Of a stretch of 64,000 nucleotides of DNA, positions 1-12,839 are shown piece by piece (position 1 is the first letter of the stretch; each line of letters opens with the position of its first letter). Under the pieces are notes generated by a model. It made no database searches, was not told the DNA's origin, and saw only the letters and a program-made list of their open reading frames with translations. Position numbers and translations under genes: made by a program. The DNA is taken from assembly GCA_028015205.1 (NCBI GenBank), contig CM051517.1, positions 60,821,455-60,885,454 on the forward strand, given 5' to 3'. The DNA is from Mytilisepta virgata (taxonomy: Eukaryota > Mollusca > Bivalvia > Mytilida > Mytilidae).

Positions 1-1406
1 GCAATACTTTCAGAATGCTTGTTATGTATATTTTTCACATATGGAATAACAAACCAACCTCCATGACTTAGTTTTAGAGATATTTGAAACTGATCTTGGT
101 ATATGTGAGCAAAAAAAAAACATTAGCTTTTCTTTTTTCAAGACTTTCAAAAAAGTCTGCATGACTTTTTAACCGAAAAGATAAGTTCACAAGGTCTTTT
201 GTAAAATGTTCCAAAATACATAGACATTGTTCATTGGGAAATAATTGGTGTAAAATAGCTATAAACTTCCATGGAAATTATTTAAATTTTAGCCAAACGA
301 GGAATATTAATGATCTGGAAAATTTAAACTTGGTAACTTTAGATGCATGTGGAAAAAATCCTCTGATGATTCAAACTACATGTAGAATGCAAAAGGCAGA
401 TTGATATTAGACGTTTTACGCAAGTCACTTTGTCGTTTGAGATATATATCCATGGAATTGGTCTTCCCCCCACTGTACAGATATAGGCCAGGCCTATCTT
501 GTATTGCCACATTTTTCTTCGAGTTATTTACTCTATTACACAATGGCTCTAAATATTCATGTCGTAATAAGAGTTGCGAGCGCTATAGAATGGTGTTTTA
601 TCTTTGAAAAAAGCGGACAGAAGAGTAGGCCAAATGGTCCACAGGAATAATTTAAATTTGTAATTCATAATAAACACTTACTACGAACATGTTGACCACA
701 GATGTGTCTGTTACAAACATTTCTGCTCTCTCCAGATAGGAAAAAGAACGTAATAATGTAAACCATGAGCGTCTGCATCTTGAAATGGTTGCTATGTGTA
801 AGAGTTCAATATGTTACTATATATAATGCGTGTGATGAATTTATTTCGTAATTACGATAAAAAAAATTAATAAACAATCGGGCAAATAGTAATTGTTATT
901 CATTTTATGTAAAGCAACATTCTGTATAGTTATTATATAATGATTTTCGTATTCAACTGATGGGAACTTAAGTTATATGTAATGACAATAGGTGAGTCAA
1001 TGCTACTTTTCTAGGACACAAACTATCAAATGAATATAGAAAACTTTATTCTTACAATAAAAGTAAAGTAAGCTGTAGTCTAGACATTTGTTTTTTAGAC
1101 AGCATACGTGTTCGAAATGTCTTTTTATTTTTATTTTATAGAATTTTAAATGATTAACTGTGAATATCTCGGATGAGTACCTGACATTTTTTTTATAAAA
1201 TTATAATTATTTTCTTAATCATCCAATAATATCTTTCTTTTCATAAACATTTTATGTATTCCTTCAACAGTTATTTTCATAATATCGTAATCGTTATTTC
1301 CTGGGATAAAATTTAAAAAATTCTAATTCTTTTTTAGAGTTATAAGTTGGCATAGCTAAACTAATCTTATCTTCGAGTGCCTTTCTTGTGTGTTTCAATT
1401 TAGAGC
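1..1406. other. AT-rich intergenic DNA, no gene seen
   Basis: No exon-like reading frame with flanking splice sites and no recognisable protein motif on either strand. The 68-codon open frame near 401-607 has no recognisable domain and its composition looks random. Confidence 0.5.
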
Positions 1407-1595
1407 AAACTATAAATATTTATAAATCTGAAATGAATAATTGATATTTATACATGAATTATAAATATTAATAAATGAATTATAAATATTCATAAAAGAA
1501 TTATAAATATTAATATATAAACTTTTCTTTATATTTATAAATGAATTATAAATATTAATAAAAAATATAAATATTAAATAATTCATTTATTAAGG
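1407..1595. repeat. AT-rich tandem repeat (TGAATTATAAATATT unit)
   Basis: The motif TGAATTATAAATATTAATA recurs with small changes at least five times, separated by ATAAA-type spacers. It is a short AT minisatellite with no coding content. Confidence 0.7.
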
Positions 1596-1914
1596 ATGTT
1601 CCCTACTCAGTTTCAAAATAACAAACTTTTCATATCTCTAGTAAATATTGATAGTTGATTAATAAAGAAACTAAAAAAGCGAAAAAAATTATAGGTCCGT
1701 GTGCTTGTTTTTGAGATATAAGCCATTGAAAATTCGGCTGGAAAAAGTTGCCCTCAATGATACTGGTTGTAATTTAGGGTTTTAGATTCGTTTGATATGT
1801 TTGCATCTAGCTGCTTGATAAGTTCTTTTTGATGCCTGATATGCTTTTCAGCAACACATATTTTATATCAATACAAAAAAAATGGCACATTGATATTTTC
1901 ATCTACACTTCAAC

Positions 1915-2110
1915 AAACTTGACACTTCTTTGGTAAGGTCACGGGTGCTGCTAACGGAGCAGGACATGCTTTACCCTTCTAGATCCCTGATATCACTCCC
2001 AGTTTTTATGGGACTTCACATTGCTATTGTAGTTTCTGTGCTGTCTTGTTCTATTTTTATTTAGTTTATTATATGTGTTTTTTATTCTTTTAGTTAAACA
2101 CTAGACATGA
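1915..2110 (+). mobile_element. Retroelement 3' tail remnant (family A)
   Basis: This stretch shares with 9310-9660 the ordered blocks GGAGCA..CATGCTTTACCCTTC, CTGATATCACTCCC, TTCACATTGCTA and TTTCTGTGCTGT. Reverse-complement versions occur at 10.4-11.0, 12.9-13.0, 31.9-32.2, 34.8-35.7, 45.5-45.9 and 52.8-53.1 kb. The longer copies carry, just upstream, the decayed end of a reverse-transcriptase-type polyprotein, so this is read as the 3' tail of that retroelement. Family assignment is inference. Confidence 0.55.
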
Positions 2111-3649
2111 ACCCGCGCGAGCGCGGGAAAACAAGCATTTTTTTTGTGGTGGCCATATTGACTTTAAAAGGTTGTTGCGGGGGCCATGTCATTCATGGAA
2201 CAGAACTCAGTAAGGATGTTGTGGCAGGCTTCCCATAAACTTTCCTGTCAAGTATGTGGTATCAACTGATAGTTTCATGTCTATTTATGCTGTAGTATTC
2301 CAGAAATGGATGTTAATGCAATTTTTAACCAAAGTCAATGAAGCGTGAAATGTAGGTCAATGTGACCCAATTGTCATATCGCTGTTCGTTACTACCGAAA
2401 TGTATCCACTGATGAAGTAGACTGTTTGCCACGTAGAATTACCAAAATGGACCTTAAGGTTCCATCAAAGTCAAAATCTATGACGAAAACACAACCACAT
2501 AAATTGTAAATATTTTTATAGTTACAATTAATTCTGAACTGGAACTTGATGAAAAGCTTTCATTAAATACACATTTCATAATGCATTTCCTTTTTCCTTC
2601 AGAATAAATATGAAAATGAAACTGTAGATGTAAACATTTTCTAGTGACCGATGAATTTTTCAAAAGATGCCATTAGTTAGGTAGAGAATATTTTTTCATT
2701 TTTGGAAAATAATTGTTCCAATTGTTCCATTGTCGTCATGGGCAGGGCAAGCGAGGCTTAATTTCACAAAAATATCTAATAATCAGACGATAAAAGCATT
2801 TTTAGTGTGTGGCTGCGTGTGCTGTCCACGTTTATAAAGATGTTCGAGATAAATTTCGTCATTAATGATAAAGATGACCATTTGTTAAAAATATTTTTAT
2901 CTAGGGATTACAGGGAATTTGTATGGTAGAGATATATTTAGACAGGTCAAATGACAAATAATGTAAAAATAGATAATGGTTGGTTTTATCACTTTGTGCA
3001 AGGTAAACATCCGAGCAATCCAAAAAAACAACTAAGTTAGGAATTCCTCTGAACTTTACCTTACTTCTTCATAATCTTCAAAGTTCATAACCTTTATAAA
3101 GTGCATACAAATTCCATTTGCACATAAACAAAACTGCAGTTTAAATTTATAAATGCAGATTGTCAAATCCGATAATACCCTTTATTATCTGAACCATACA
3201 TCGTTTATTTTGAACCACGCGTTTTGCCGCCTATTCGGCTAATTCGTAAATTTAGTATTATAGATGTATCCTTGTAGCGTTTGTTTGTTGTTTTCTATTT
3301 CCGCTCCCTTTGTTTGTGATATTTATAACGAAGCCAATTACACTGACGATATATTAAGACTGTTTGAACAATGTCTATCATCTAAAGTACAACCAACAAT
3401 TCTCTTTGCCAGATAAGATAGATTATTTTTGAAGAATAAGTATCGTGTAACATATCTTTGGAAACGATTTTTTACATAATCAAAATGAATCCAAAATAAG
3501 GAACGGAATTAACATGACCGATAGTTCAGAACTTACTTCAACTGGAAAACAAGGTTCGTGTATTAACCAAATCCATGTCTGTTGCTTAATCGTTATGAAT
3601 AATTTGAGAAAACAAGAAACATTTTCAAGTTCAGTTGCATGGTAATGCT
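2111..3649. other. Intergenic DNA, small repeat fragments only
   Basis: No gene seen. A block near 2330-2390 (CAAAGTCA..GTAGGTCAATGTGACCCAATTG) recurs in weaker form near 30,510-30,555, so it belongs to an interspersed repeat. A short piece near 3,262-3,320 resembles part of the tail at 9,440-9,490. Confidence 0.45.
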
Positions 3650-3897
3650 AGACAGTTTTTAGTAATGACTGTAATATTAATTCAAGGTTGAAAATTTCGG
3701 ACACAAAATCTAAAGCGACTAGGCAAACGTCATTCCGCAATAGTTAGCTGACAACTGATCAAATAACTTTCCTCTACTTATTTTGCTGAATTTAATTTTT
3801 TTAAGTGACAGTAGTCGTGAACCATTGTACAAAGATAAAACATTGCTAATGACAAATTTTCTAGTTTCACTTGGAAGTATGACATCAGAGAAATCTC

Positions 3898-4077
3898 AAA
3901 GTATCATTTTGCGTGATTTCTTTTCAGAAAGCAACGAAAACAAAGTGTCATATTTCAGCGGCAGATGGTTCTACTCGAGTCAAATCTTCATATTAATATA
4001 GAAATATCACAATGCCAGTCAGACAATATCAATAACTATCAGATCATCAGAGGAAGCTGTAGTATAGTAATAACGAG
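3898..4077 (+). promoter_or_regulatory. Promoter and non-coding first exon of C1q copy I
   Basis: TTTTGCGTGATTTC lies at about 3,907-3,920, TTTCAGCGGCAGATGGTTCT at about 3,952-3,971, and a TATA-like TTAATATAGA at about 3,993-4,002. A transcribed leader probably begins near 4,025 and ends at 4,077 before the donor GTATGC. The same order occurs upstream of copy III. Conservation among copies is seen directly; promoter function is inferred. Confidence 0.5.
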
Positions 4078-4601
4078 GTATGCCATTCTCTTCTTCCAGA
4101 CAAAAGCTAAGTTTTAATTTTTACAGCATACCAACTTCACTTTATAATCATGAGAAATGAATCTATTAATTTTAATTGAATTTATTCTAATTTAATTTGA
4201 GGACAAAGTTCTAGCTAATACATAGATCACCAAGTCGACAAATGCGTTTCTAAATGAAATCAGAAACTGTCAAACCCATATATCATAGAAAATCCTTTAC
4301 CCTTTTGTTAATTTTGGTATTTTTTAATTGCTCTTAAACTTTCTTAATGATTGTTTTGATTGTTTTGGTTTTTAACATTTTTGGGCTTGGACACAACGAA
4401 ATGTGCACTATTCTGCATCAAAATTGGTATTAGAGAATTTATTATATATTGTAAAAAATGTTACATTGTAAAAGTTATTTGACGTTGAGATACATATACA
4501 AAATAATTTTTTTCCTCACCGATGTGAAATTTGAAAATCTTCTAGACTAAGTGCATATTTTATGTAGAATTATATATTCTTAATTTGTTTACCACTTTAG
4601 C

Positions 4602-5355
4602 ATGGTAACCATGAAAACATTGCTGTTGTTTGTTCTTACAATTACATTGCCTGTATTTGGACAAAGATCCTGTTCTAGAAATGCCAACCTCATGAAGAGT
4701 ATACAGTATCAGCTGAAACTGGTAGAAAACAATGATGAGAAATGTAACTGTGATCAGAAAGGTATGTATTTGAAATGCAATATTTTATTCATCCTTTATT
4801 GAATAGTTAATCAACATATAGTATTATATTTTACCTGAATCGTTAAAAAATAAATTCGATTGAATTCATTTAAAATCTCATTCTATTTGTTAAACACTTG
4901 CTTGTAAGTTTTTAATAAGTTGTGTATTTTTGCGCAAATAACAGTTCATTTTTAATTTATACAACTGATTTTGTGAAGTTGGATCAAGTAATATGTAGCA
5001 CGATAAATTAGTCTTAGAATTTATTTTACGAATTAATTTTTTGTTCGTTTGATTTAGATGATGAAAAGGTTGGATTTTGTGCGAAGAGTTCGAAAGATCA
5101 GCACCTGGTAGGTACTACTTCTCATGGACTACAGTCTGTCATAAAGGCAAATATTTCCCGACGTAGTTATTAGTGGACAATAAGCTATTAGTCTACAATA
5201 ATTGTTCTGCAAATAATTCACAACAGCACCTTTCAAGTACTCAGAGTGTTGTTATTCAGATGAAAGCAAATGACATAGCGGGGCTTAGGCTGAACCACGT
5301 GGGCCAAAATATGTTTGGTGGTTATTGGTCAACCTTCAGCGGTTACAAGATATAA
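4602..5355 (+). pseudogene. C1q-domain protein pseudogene (copy I)
   Basis: The first coding exon (4602-4761) is intact. It has an acceptor at 4,600, a signal peptide ending near PVFGQ, then RSCSRNANLMKSIQYQLKLV and a CNCD motif, with a donor GTATGT at 4,762. The second exon opens after TTTAG at 5,057 and reads KVGFCAKSSKD, then jumps directly to the APGRYYFSW region. About 30 codons of the C1q domain are missing, and the join also shifts frame. A stop follows KGKYFPT. The rest continues to the normal C1q end YWSTFSGYKI at 5,355, with AATAAA just after. Compared with copy III (about 184 residues) it cannot make a complete C1q domain. The signal peptide and short N-terminal module remain open, so a truncated secreted peptide is possible but unlikely to be meaningful. 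Confidence 0.85.
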
Positions 5356-5400
5356 TGCATAAATAAAGAAATAAATAAAAAAATGAAATATAAACTGTTT

Positions 5401-6356
5401 TTTTTAATATACAGTACTTTACAACTACCCATGCAATCATGGGTGTCCAAAAAAGACTTGGACAGAGCATTTCGCCATTTTTGATGGGTAAGATTTTTAT
5501 GTCTTGTACTGAAAATTCTAATTTGATTTGTTTCTATTGTATTTGTTATGTAATGACGGCCTAAAAAATTGAGCCCTTGATTGTAGTAGAATAAATCTAA
5601 AGAATAATTATTGCGCATATCTCATTTGCTTTCGGTTACCCCTAGTCACCGAAAGCAGTATATCACGATTTTGGAAAAAAAATTAATCAATTTCTAAAAA
5701 TTCTGCGTTCAAAAAATTCATTATTATCATAATTTTTATATTTTTCTAATAACATTCTCACTTTTAAAGATATAATGTAAACAAAGAATAACTCAGTCTC
5801 AGATTGTAGACAGATCGTTACCAAATGGTGAATGTTATGAATGAAAAGATGACGTCATAACGAAATACATTACAAGCACCCAAAACGTCAATGAAGTTAC
5901 ATCTCTCGCAAAATCTACCAAGGAATAAAACTGAAAAACAAGAAGTTACCCGAAGTTCTGGGGGCAATGATTACAAGAGAGTTTTTCCGAATGTTAATCG
6001 CTGTGAAACATGGAAATATGTCAAATCGGTTCCCGTCCAGTTAAATATTCGATAATTCCACCATTTAAAGAAACGTATCGACCTACACTTGTGTAATTTT
6101 CAGAAAACACTCGTTCATTATCAATCAGTCAAATTATGATTTGAATTGCGTCTCTTTCAGTTGTTACGTGATGAAAGCGAGCCTTTAATTTTAGTAATAC
6201 GAATTATTCAACAAACAAAAACATTCTTTCATTCACTCATTCATTAAAAAACGATAATTAAACAATTCCTCTGGTCGTAAGAACAATTTCAAAAAACGCG
6301 TTCTGAGTTAATATCATATAGCTGAGTATATGTCTGATAAATGGTTACTTCTTCAG
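5401..6356. other. Intergenic DNA, no gene seen
   Basis: No coding signal or recognisable repeat was found. The 91-codon minus-strand frame at 5343-5618 overlaps the end of the C1q pseudogene and has no recognisable domain. Confidence 0.45.
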
Positions 6357-6480
6357 CCATCATTGTTTTCCACTAGTTTCAGTTGATATTGAATACTCTT
6401 CATGAGGTTAGCATTTATAGAACATGATTTTGTACAAATATAGGCATTGTAAACGTCAGGACAAACGACATCAATGTGTC
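6357..6480 (-). pseudogene. C1q signal-peptide exon fragment (copy IV)
   Basis: Read on the minus strand, this gives the end of a signal peptide (LTFTMPIF) and, after a one-base deletion, a decayed form of the conserved N-terminal module ending NANLMKSIQYQLKLVENNDG. The frameshift falls between the signal peptide and the Cys-x-x-Asn region. No C1q-domain exon is found downstream (below 6,357), so only the first coding exon and its upstream flank (to about 7,010) survive. The flank matches the upstream region of copy III in the same orientation. It stops exactly where an AGCTCACC-type repeat begins at 7,014. Confidence 0.75.
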
Positions 6481-7013
6481 CATGGTGGTAAACGAATTAC
6501 AAATATATGATTCTACGTAAAACGCAGTCTTGAAGATTTTAAATTTGACATGTTGTTTAGGTTAAGAAAGGTTGATTATCTCTCTCGACAGTTATGTCAA
6601 ATAACTTTATAATGTTAAATTTTTTACAGCATATGAATTTTGATGCACAATATGAGCACATTTCGTCGATCAGTTGTTCGAATTTGTCAACTTAAGTGAT
6701 TTCTCTTGTTAATATTATATAACTAGGGATTTGTCCTGATATACTCAATTATAAACAATAGATTCGTCTCTTAACCTCGTGAGGTTTGTGTGTTATAAAA
6801 GTTAAAACAAACTTAGCATGTGTGAAAGATCAAAATTGAAAACCCCATACTATACAAGTTTTTTCTGATAGTTACTGATTTTTCTGATGTTCTGATAGTA
6901 ACTGATATTGTTTGACTGATGCTTTTTTATTTGAACATTGAACTTTCCTGAAATGAAATAACACAAAATGCTACTTCGAGATTTAGCTGAAAATAGAAAA
7001 TTTGTCCTTTTTT

Positions 7014-7695
7014 AGCTCACCTGGCCTAAAAGGCCATGTGAGCTATTACCATCACTTGTTTAGTTTAACATAGAACATAATGGGAAAGTTCACTGAAAGA
7101 TCTTATTTGAAACCATAGAGCCAATTGGAACTTGACAGCAATGTTCAAGGCTGCCAGTCAAGATTGGCATAATTCAGGTGGGCGATACAGGCTCCTGAGA
7201 GCCTCTAGTTGTATTTGTAAAATATTTTTTGGTTTCCAGATGATAACAGATGTCAGATTGAAACTATGTTTGGTATGTAAATTTATTGAAACCACTTGGC
7301 CAATTGAAACAAAACTTGGCAGTAATGGTCCTAAGATGGTCTTCTCTCAGAATTATATCCGATGACTCCACCCGTCATCCGAGATGGCCCCCAGAGCCGA
7401 ACATAGTTTCACATAAAACCGTTAAAGATCTTGTCTGAAATGAATGGGCCAATTGGAAGAAAAGTAGGCAGCAATGGCCATTATGTGGTCCTCTTTCAGA
7501 ATTATATCTGATGAGCCCACCCGTCATCCAAAATGACTGCCAGAGCCGAACAGTGTTTAACATAGGACCTAATTGGAAAAATCAATGAAAGATATTCTAG
7601 TTTGAAAGCAGTGAGCCAGTTGGAATTTGACAGGGTGCAATTCAAGGTGGAAATAGTCCAGGTGAACGATACAGGCTCCTGGGGGCCTCTAGTTT
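7014..7695 (+). mobile_element. AGCTCACC-ended interspersed element (family B), copy 1
   Basis: The element starts AGCTCACCTGGCC and ends with ACAGGCTCCTGGGGGCCTCTAG. The interior repeats a degenerate unit: AAACTGxTTGGCCAATTG, ACCAAA, GGTCCT..GTGGTC, CCTTTCAGAATT, ATGACCCCACCCG. Further copies lie at 25,870-26,876 (same strand) and about 51,400-52,350 (opposite strand). No reading frame is conserved among copies, so it appears non-autonomous. I recognise the end sequence as common in bivalve genomes but cannot name a class. Confidence 0.65.
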
Positions 7696-8027
7696 ATGTT
7701 TTACTGAGACACTTTTTTTATATGAAACAAATACATTTCCAAATATATGTTACACTGTACACGATATATATTCTTAAGAATAATTTTATAATAATTTTAT
7801 CTTACCAGCTGGCAGAAAGGACTTTGTTGTACTTTAGATAATATACATTGTTCAAACAGCCTTAATAATTGAGGATAGATATCTTCCGTTGAATTTCACA
7901 CCTTACTCGAAATGAATCTCCACTCGACTTTATTTAGCGTCTGTCTGTGTACGCTTTGTAAAATACCTTTCTAACGCAAGAATCGCTGGACCATGGACAG
8001 ATGTTCTATTTATTATGTTAATTTTTT

Positions 8028-8745
8028 ATGAAGGTGTGCATGGCCACAGGATTTTGATTTTTTCAAATATTCTGAAAATGGGAGGTAGTTGGAATTGGTT
8101 ATTCTTTGGTATTATCTGTATAAAGAGATCATGGTTTGTCCGGCTATCTCCTCATACAGTTTTGAAGATACAGTTTTAATATTTTGTAGCATGTTCATTT
8201 ACATAATGAAGGTGTGCATGGCCGAAGGATTTTGATTTTTTTTTCAAATATTCTGAAAATGACAGGTAGTTGGACTTTGTCATTTTTTGGTATTATCTGT
8301 ATAAAGAGATCATGGTCTGTCCGGCTATCTCCTTCTACAGTTTTGGAGGTACAACTTTAATATTTTGTAGGATGTTCATACACATAATGAAGGTGTGCAT
8401 GGCAACAGGATTTTGATTATTTCCAAATATTCTGAAAATGACAGGTAGTTGGACTTAGTCATTTTACTGGTACTAGTTGCATAAAGAGATCATTGTTTGT
8501 CCGGCTATCTCCTCCTACAGATTTGGAGATACATCTTTAATATTTTATAGAATGTTCATACATAAAATGGAGCTGTGCATGGCCACAGGATATTGATTTC
8601 TTTTAAATAATCTGAAAATGACAGGTAGTTGGACTTAGTCATCTTACAAGCTGCTTAAAGAGATCATGGTTTGTCGGGCTATCTCCTCCTACAGTTTTGG
8701 AGATACAGCTTTAATATTTTGTAGGATGTTCTTACACATAATGGA
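8028..8745 (+). repeat. Tandem array, about 180-bp unit, four copies
   Basis: Units begin at about 8,028, 8,206, 8,387 and 8,567, with a fifth start at 8,741. Each runs ATGAAGGTGTGCATGGC..AGGATTTTGATT, TATTCTGAAAATG, CAGGTAGTTGGA, ATAAAGAGATCATGGT, TTGTCCGGCTATCTCCT, TTTAATATTTTGTAG. Units differ by roughly 5-15 percent by eye, so the array is not recent. No frame is kept open across units, so it looks like a minisatellite or the body of a non-autonomous element. Confidence 0.85.
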
Positions 8746-9309
8746 TGGGTGTGGTGTGTCTGGAGGGGGCATCATTTGTGTCTTACAGACAGCGTAACAG
8801 TTTCAAGTTGTATGCCAACAAATCTAAAAAATGTGGAGCTATACTCATGCATATGGGAGGGCAGAAAAAAAGGGGGGCATTGTCCATATGTAGTTTTTCT
8901 TCGATTAATCACATGTTTTATATTGATATTTGACTGGTCAATACAATGAAAATCACTATGACAGTAGTGTGTTGAATCCACTCTTTTTTCTCTGCAACCT
9001 TCCCCTGACTTTCATTGTTAATAAAAAAAAATATTTTAATTTCTTCATTTTATACAAAAAAGGAATTAAAATTCCATTTATCACTATTATAGGAAAAATC
9101 CTGTGTCCGGATTTTGTCGAACGTTCAAGTATAATACATCAAATCGTAGTATAGTTGTAATGAGGTATGATATTACAGTATTTTCTTCTTGAAAACACAC
9201 ATAATTTAGTAATTTTTTTATGGTTGTATCACATTCCAATTTTCCCACATTAACCATTTAGACAGAAGCGTCTTTTAATAAGTTTTTTTTCTCAGTGATA
9301 CATCTCTCA

Positions 9310-9660
9310 TTTGTCAACATGCTAACCATTCCGGAGCACCTGATGTCACTCCCGGTTTTTAATGGGAGTTCACATTGCTAGTGCCTTAGTTTCTGTGCTG
9401 TGTTGTTTTGGTTTTGTTAAGTTTATTTCACGTTTTGTATTCTTTTAGTTATACATGTATCCTTGTGGCGCTTGTTGTGTTCCATTCTCCTGACTTTACC
9501 TTGGATTTCGAATTTGTGGTCTGTTTCCACTGTTTTGTCGCTTCGGTATTCTTTTGCCGATATTTTATATGTATATGTGTATATCATAGTCTTGTCATAA
9601 ACAGAAATTTAATTTTCACTGGGGTCGACTTTCAAAAATTATGAACAAAAACAAGTTAAA
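9310..9660 (+). mobile_element. Retroelement 3' tail (family A)
   Basis: This is a long copy of the family A tail, with CCGGAGCACCTGATGTCACT, CACATTGCTAGTGCC, TTTCTGTGCTGTGTTG and TTGTGGCGCTTG. The 78-codon open frame here (9408-9644) has translated AT-rich composition and matches no domain. The same sequence runs in reverse at 10,430-10,690. Confidence 0.55.
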
Positions 9661-10429
9661 CTATTGATCTTATATCCTCTTTCATTTGTCAATTTATGGG
9701 TTAGATTTTAATTGGGTGTAATTCTTTTTAAATTGAAGCCCACAGGGATGGAATTTAAACATTAATTGTGTATAGCGACCTAAAGTGTTCCTTGTGTTGA
9801 AATTTGATTTCTTGATAGAATGATTGTAAATCAACATAGATTGGCAAGTGGACGTGGTTTTGTTGTTTTTAATTTAATGCATGTAAGTGTTCAAAATTTG
9901 GTTGATCTTTTACAGGGAGATTCTTGCAGTAGTTTCTAAATTTGCTATCCCTGCATTTGCGAACAAAGTTTGGGGATAAAGGTATCGTGCCTATCCATCA
10001 GCGCGTTCGTTTGACAGAATTATCTTACTACATAAATTCCTCTTTCATTTTTAACTAATTTGCATTTTACTTCTACACATTACTGATAACATAATCATAC
10101 ATTTGTAGATTTGGAATAAGGAGTTTGAGTTTTTAAATAATAATAATACCAAGGAATATCTCCCCGTTGCATAGCTCTGTCCTTAAATGGTTTTGGCTTT
10201 ACCCATTTCATTCATTTACGCAAATTTGAATGATTCCATGTCAACTCGATCCCAACCAACTCTTACCACATTTTTTACCAACTCGTACCCTTTTTTTACC
10301 AATTGTTTCCTATTTTTTTACCAACTCGTACCTTTTTTCGATTACACTACTAGCTTCTACCAATAACAAAGTCTAATTTTATTTAAATTTTCATTTGGCA
10401 CTATATAAAATTATACAATTAAAAACAAT

Positions 10430-11060
10430 AACTACAAAGCACAAACATTCCGCTTATCTAAATTTGTGAACATTGAATAATATATTAAATAATGAATCCA
10501 TGAATAAAAACCAAAAAAGGACAAATATACCTCAGGAGCAATAAAAAAAACGTAATTCATTGAACAGACAAACCCGGGAAGACAAATGAACAACCACAAG
10601 CACAACAAATAAACACAGAAAACTAAAGAATAATGCACAACACAAACTCCTATAAAAAAAAACCAGGAGTGAACCCAGGTGCTCCGGAAGGGTAAGCAGT
10701 TCCTGCTCCGTATAAGTCTCTAAGTTCAACAAAGTTAATCCGGTTGAAGTCATAAATCGGTGGAGGCACGTGAAATGTTACGACAGTGGAAACAGGTCCA
10801 ACATCATCTTAGATATTGGAACACTGTAATGGTCAATCAATTCGCAATGACGACCGTAAAATATCCTAAGTGATGACATCAACTTATCCCTGATAAAACC
10901 CTGGTAAAGAAGCTTTTGTGACAGCAGCAAGCCTTCTTGTCGAAAGTCAGGGCAACTCACGCATGTCCTTGAAAATCGGATAAGCTGAGAAACGAAGACG
11001 CGATATGCAGGCGATGTTGGTATATGTATATTGCTACTCAAGAATGGAAAATTCACAATA
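10430..11060 (-). pseudogene. Retroelement polyprotein C-terminus and 3' tail (family A)
   Basis: On the minus strand, 11,056-10,778 is open for about 92 codons and reads RVFVSQLIRFSRTC..DFRQEGLLLSQKLLYQGF followed by FYGRHCELIDHYSV. I recognise this motif set from the extreme C-terminus of reverse-transcriptase-containing predicted proteins in many invertebrates. The rest, 10,777-10,430, is the 3' tail shared with other copies. The copy is 5'-truncated: no reverse-transcriptase core is present. The exact retroelement clade cannot be set from this piece. Confidence 0.6.
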
Positions 11061-12641
11061 GGAAAGTTGAAGTCATCACATTTGTCATAAAGTCCTTTAT
11101 TTAAAGTTCACAAATATAAATAAGCACATAAGTAAAATATAAAAAAAGATGAGAAATAATGACTCATGGTAAAATTTGTGAAACAAGTTTTCGAAATTTA
11201 CAGGTTGTAGATGAAAAGCTATTGTGTATGAATAAAGATCGTTCATATATTAATAGCAATATTTTATAATACATGATAAAACATACTCACAAGTTTCACA
11301 TAGACGGTGCTACCATTTGTCAAATGTCTTCTTGCAAACTAAACAACGTGACCGAACCATGGTTTCGAATAACTAGCATATTGAAAACTACAACCTTATT
11401 TGTGCTTTTGTATGCCTCGTTTTCATAGGAGTAAAGCTAAATGATTTCCGTCCGAAGAAAGTTGATGCTTTTACAAGAGTAACTCGTCATCTTTTGACGT
11501 TCTTGGTACCGCCTTCAATATTAACTTGTTGTTTTAGTTAACAATATATAAAATGATTGTATGAACATTTTATTGTTGTTTTAATTAATTTACTTCAAAC
11601 TTTAACGACCCCACTGAAGTACTACTAATCAGTTCCAATCAAAAAAATATTTATTGTGTAATCATGTAAACTATGGCATGTCAAACGTTTCAATATTAAA
11701 AAAAATATATTGATTCAAAAAAATAATTCATGTTCAAAACTTACAAATATATATGCAATTCAAAAAAAAAAAAAAAATATGTTCAAAACTTACAATTTAA
11801 AAAATAAAAATTTATGTTAAAAACTTACAAATATTTATGCAATATTTTTTACATATATTCAAAAATTGAAAAAAAAATATGTTTAAAACTTACAAATATA
11901 TATGTAATATGTTTTTTTTTATTATATATTCAATAATATTGCATTCTTGGTAAGATTTGTGCATGCTGGACAATTCGCCCCCAAGACAACTCGCACCCTT
12001 AAGTTGTAGAGCAAGTTGCACCCTCTATAAGGCAGGTCATCCCCTCTCTTATCAGGACAAGTCGCACCTTCGGTTTGCGCTTGCATGAATGCATTTTCAC
12101 TACAATCAAGCTTCATTTGTAACGGAGATGCTTTTGAACTATGGTTCTTGAATCTTTTAAAAACAGAATTCGATTGCTAGTTGATTTTTCTGTTCATATA
12201 TAAAAACCTTTGGAAGTTATCGTTTATCATTACTTTTTGTATCAGACAGTAAATGAGATGAACATGATGAATATAAATATTGTATTAATTTAACATAAAT
12301 ATAGTTTTGGATTTTATCTAAAATATCTGTTTTTACTTGGCATGTAATTACCATATTTAAATGATTTGTTTGGTTACTTCCCTTGGTAAACTGGTTTTGA
12401 GAGACAAACATGTTTTAAAGTTAATGAGATAATTCTATATTAAATTTTTACTTTAAAACAAATTAAAATAAAGTTTTATAAACGACTTTAATATAAAAAG
12501 TTATATGGCAAAATATTGAAAATTTTGTAAGTTTCATGAGGAAATAAACCAAACTGTACAATTATTCATTTTTGTAAAGCTGTTTTAATGATGTATTGCC
12601 ACATTGCTATTTGAACCATTATTTAATTAGGGTGGTGCTCA

Positions 12642-12829
12642 CCAGTCATTTTTAAAATTAATTACAATGTCTAATTTTGACTCTTTTTCGGGATAAAATT
12701 TTAAATATGGTTAAGATAAGTAAAATCAAGAAATACCAGTCATTTTTAAAATTAATTACAATGTCTAATTTTGACACTTTTTCGGGATAAAATTTTAAAT
12801 ATGGTTAAGATAAGTAAAATCAAGAAATA
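12642..12829 (+). repeat. Near-perfect 94-bp tandem duplication
   Basis: The segment from CCAGTCATTTTTAAAATTAA to ATCAAGAAATA occurs twice head to tail, at 12,642-12,735 and 12,736-12,829. I see one difference (GACTC versus GACAC). It is therefore recent, or an assembly duplication. Confidence 0.85.
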
Positions 12830-12839
12830 CCAAAGGGTT

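Larger units (their letters stand above)
3650..5400 (+). repeat. Duplicated C1q gene unit, copy I
   Basis: The whole block aligns by eye, in inverted orientation, with 36,960-38,705. Shared landmarks in order are GGACACAAAATCTAAAGCGAC, a TTTTGCGTGATTTC block, CAGATGGTTCTACTC, a non-coding exon ending GAG|GTATGCC, an intronic CGAAATGTGCAC..GCATCAAAATT repeat, the signal-peptide exon and the C1q exon. Both blocks are about 1.75 kb, so promoter, introns and exons were copied together. This rules out retroposition of an mRNA. Confidence 0.8.

Noticed and set aside
8028..8745. 180-bp tandem units as a possible repeat protein
   Set aside because: Unit lengths vary (174-181) and are not all multiples of three; stops occur in every frame.
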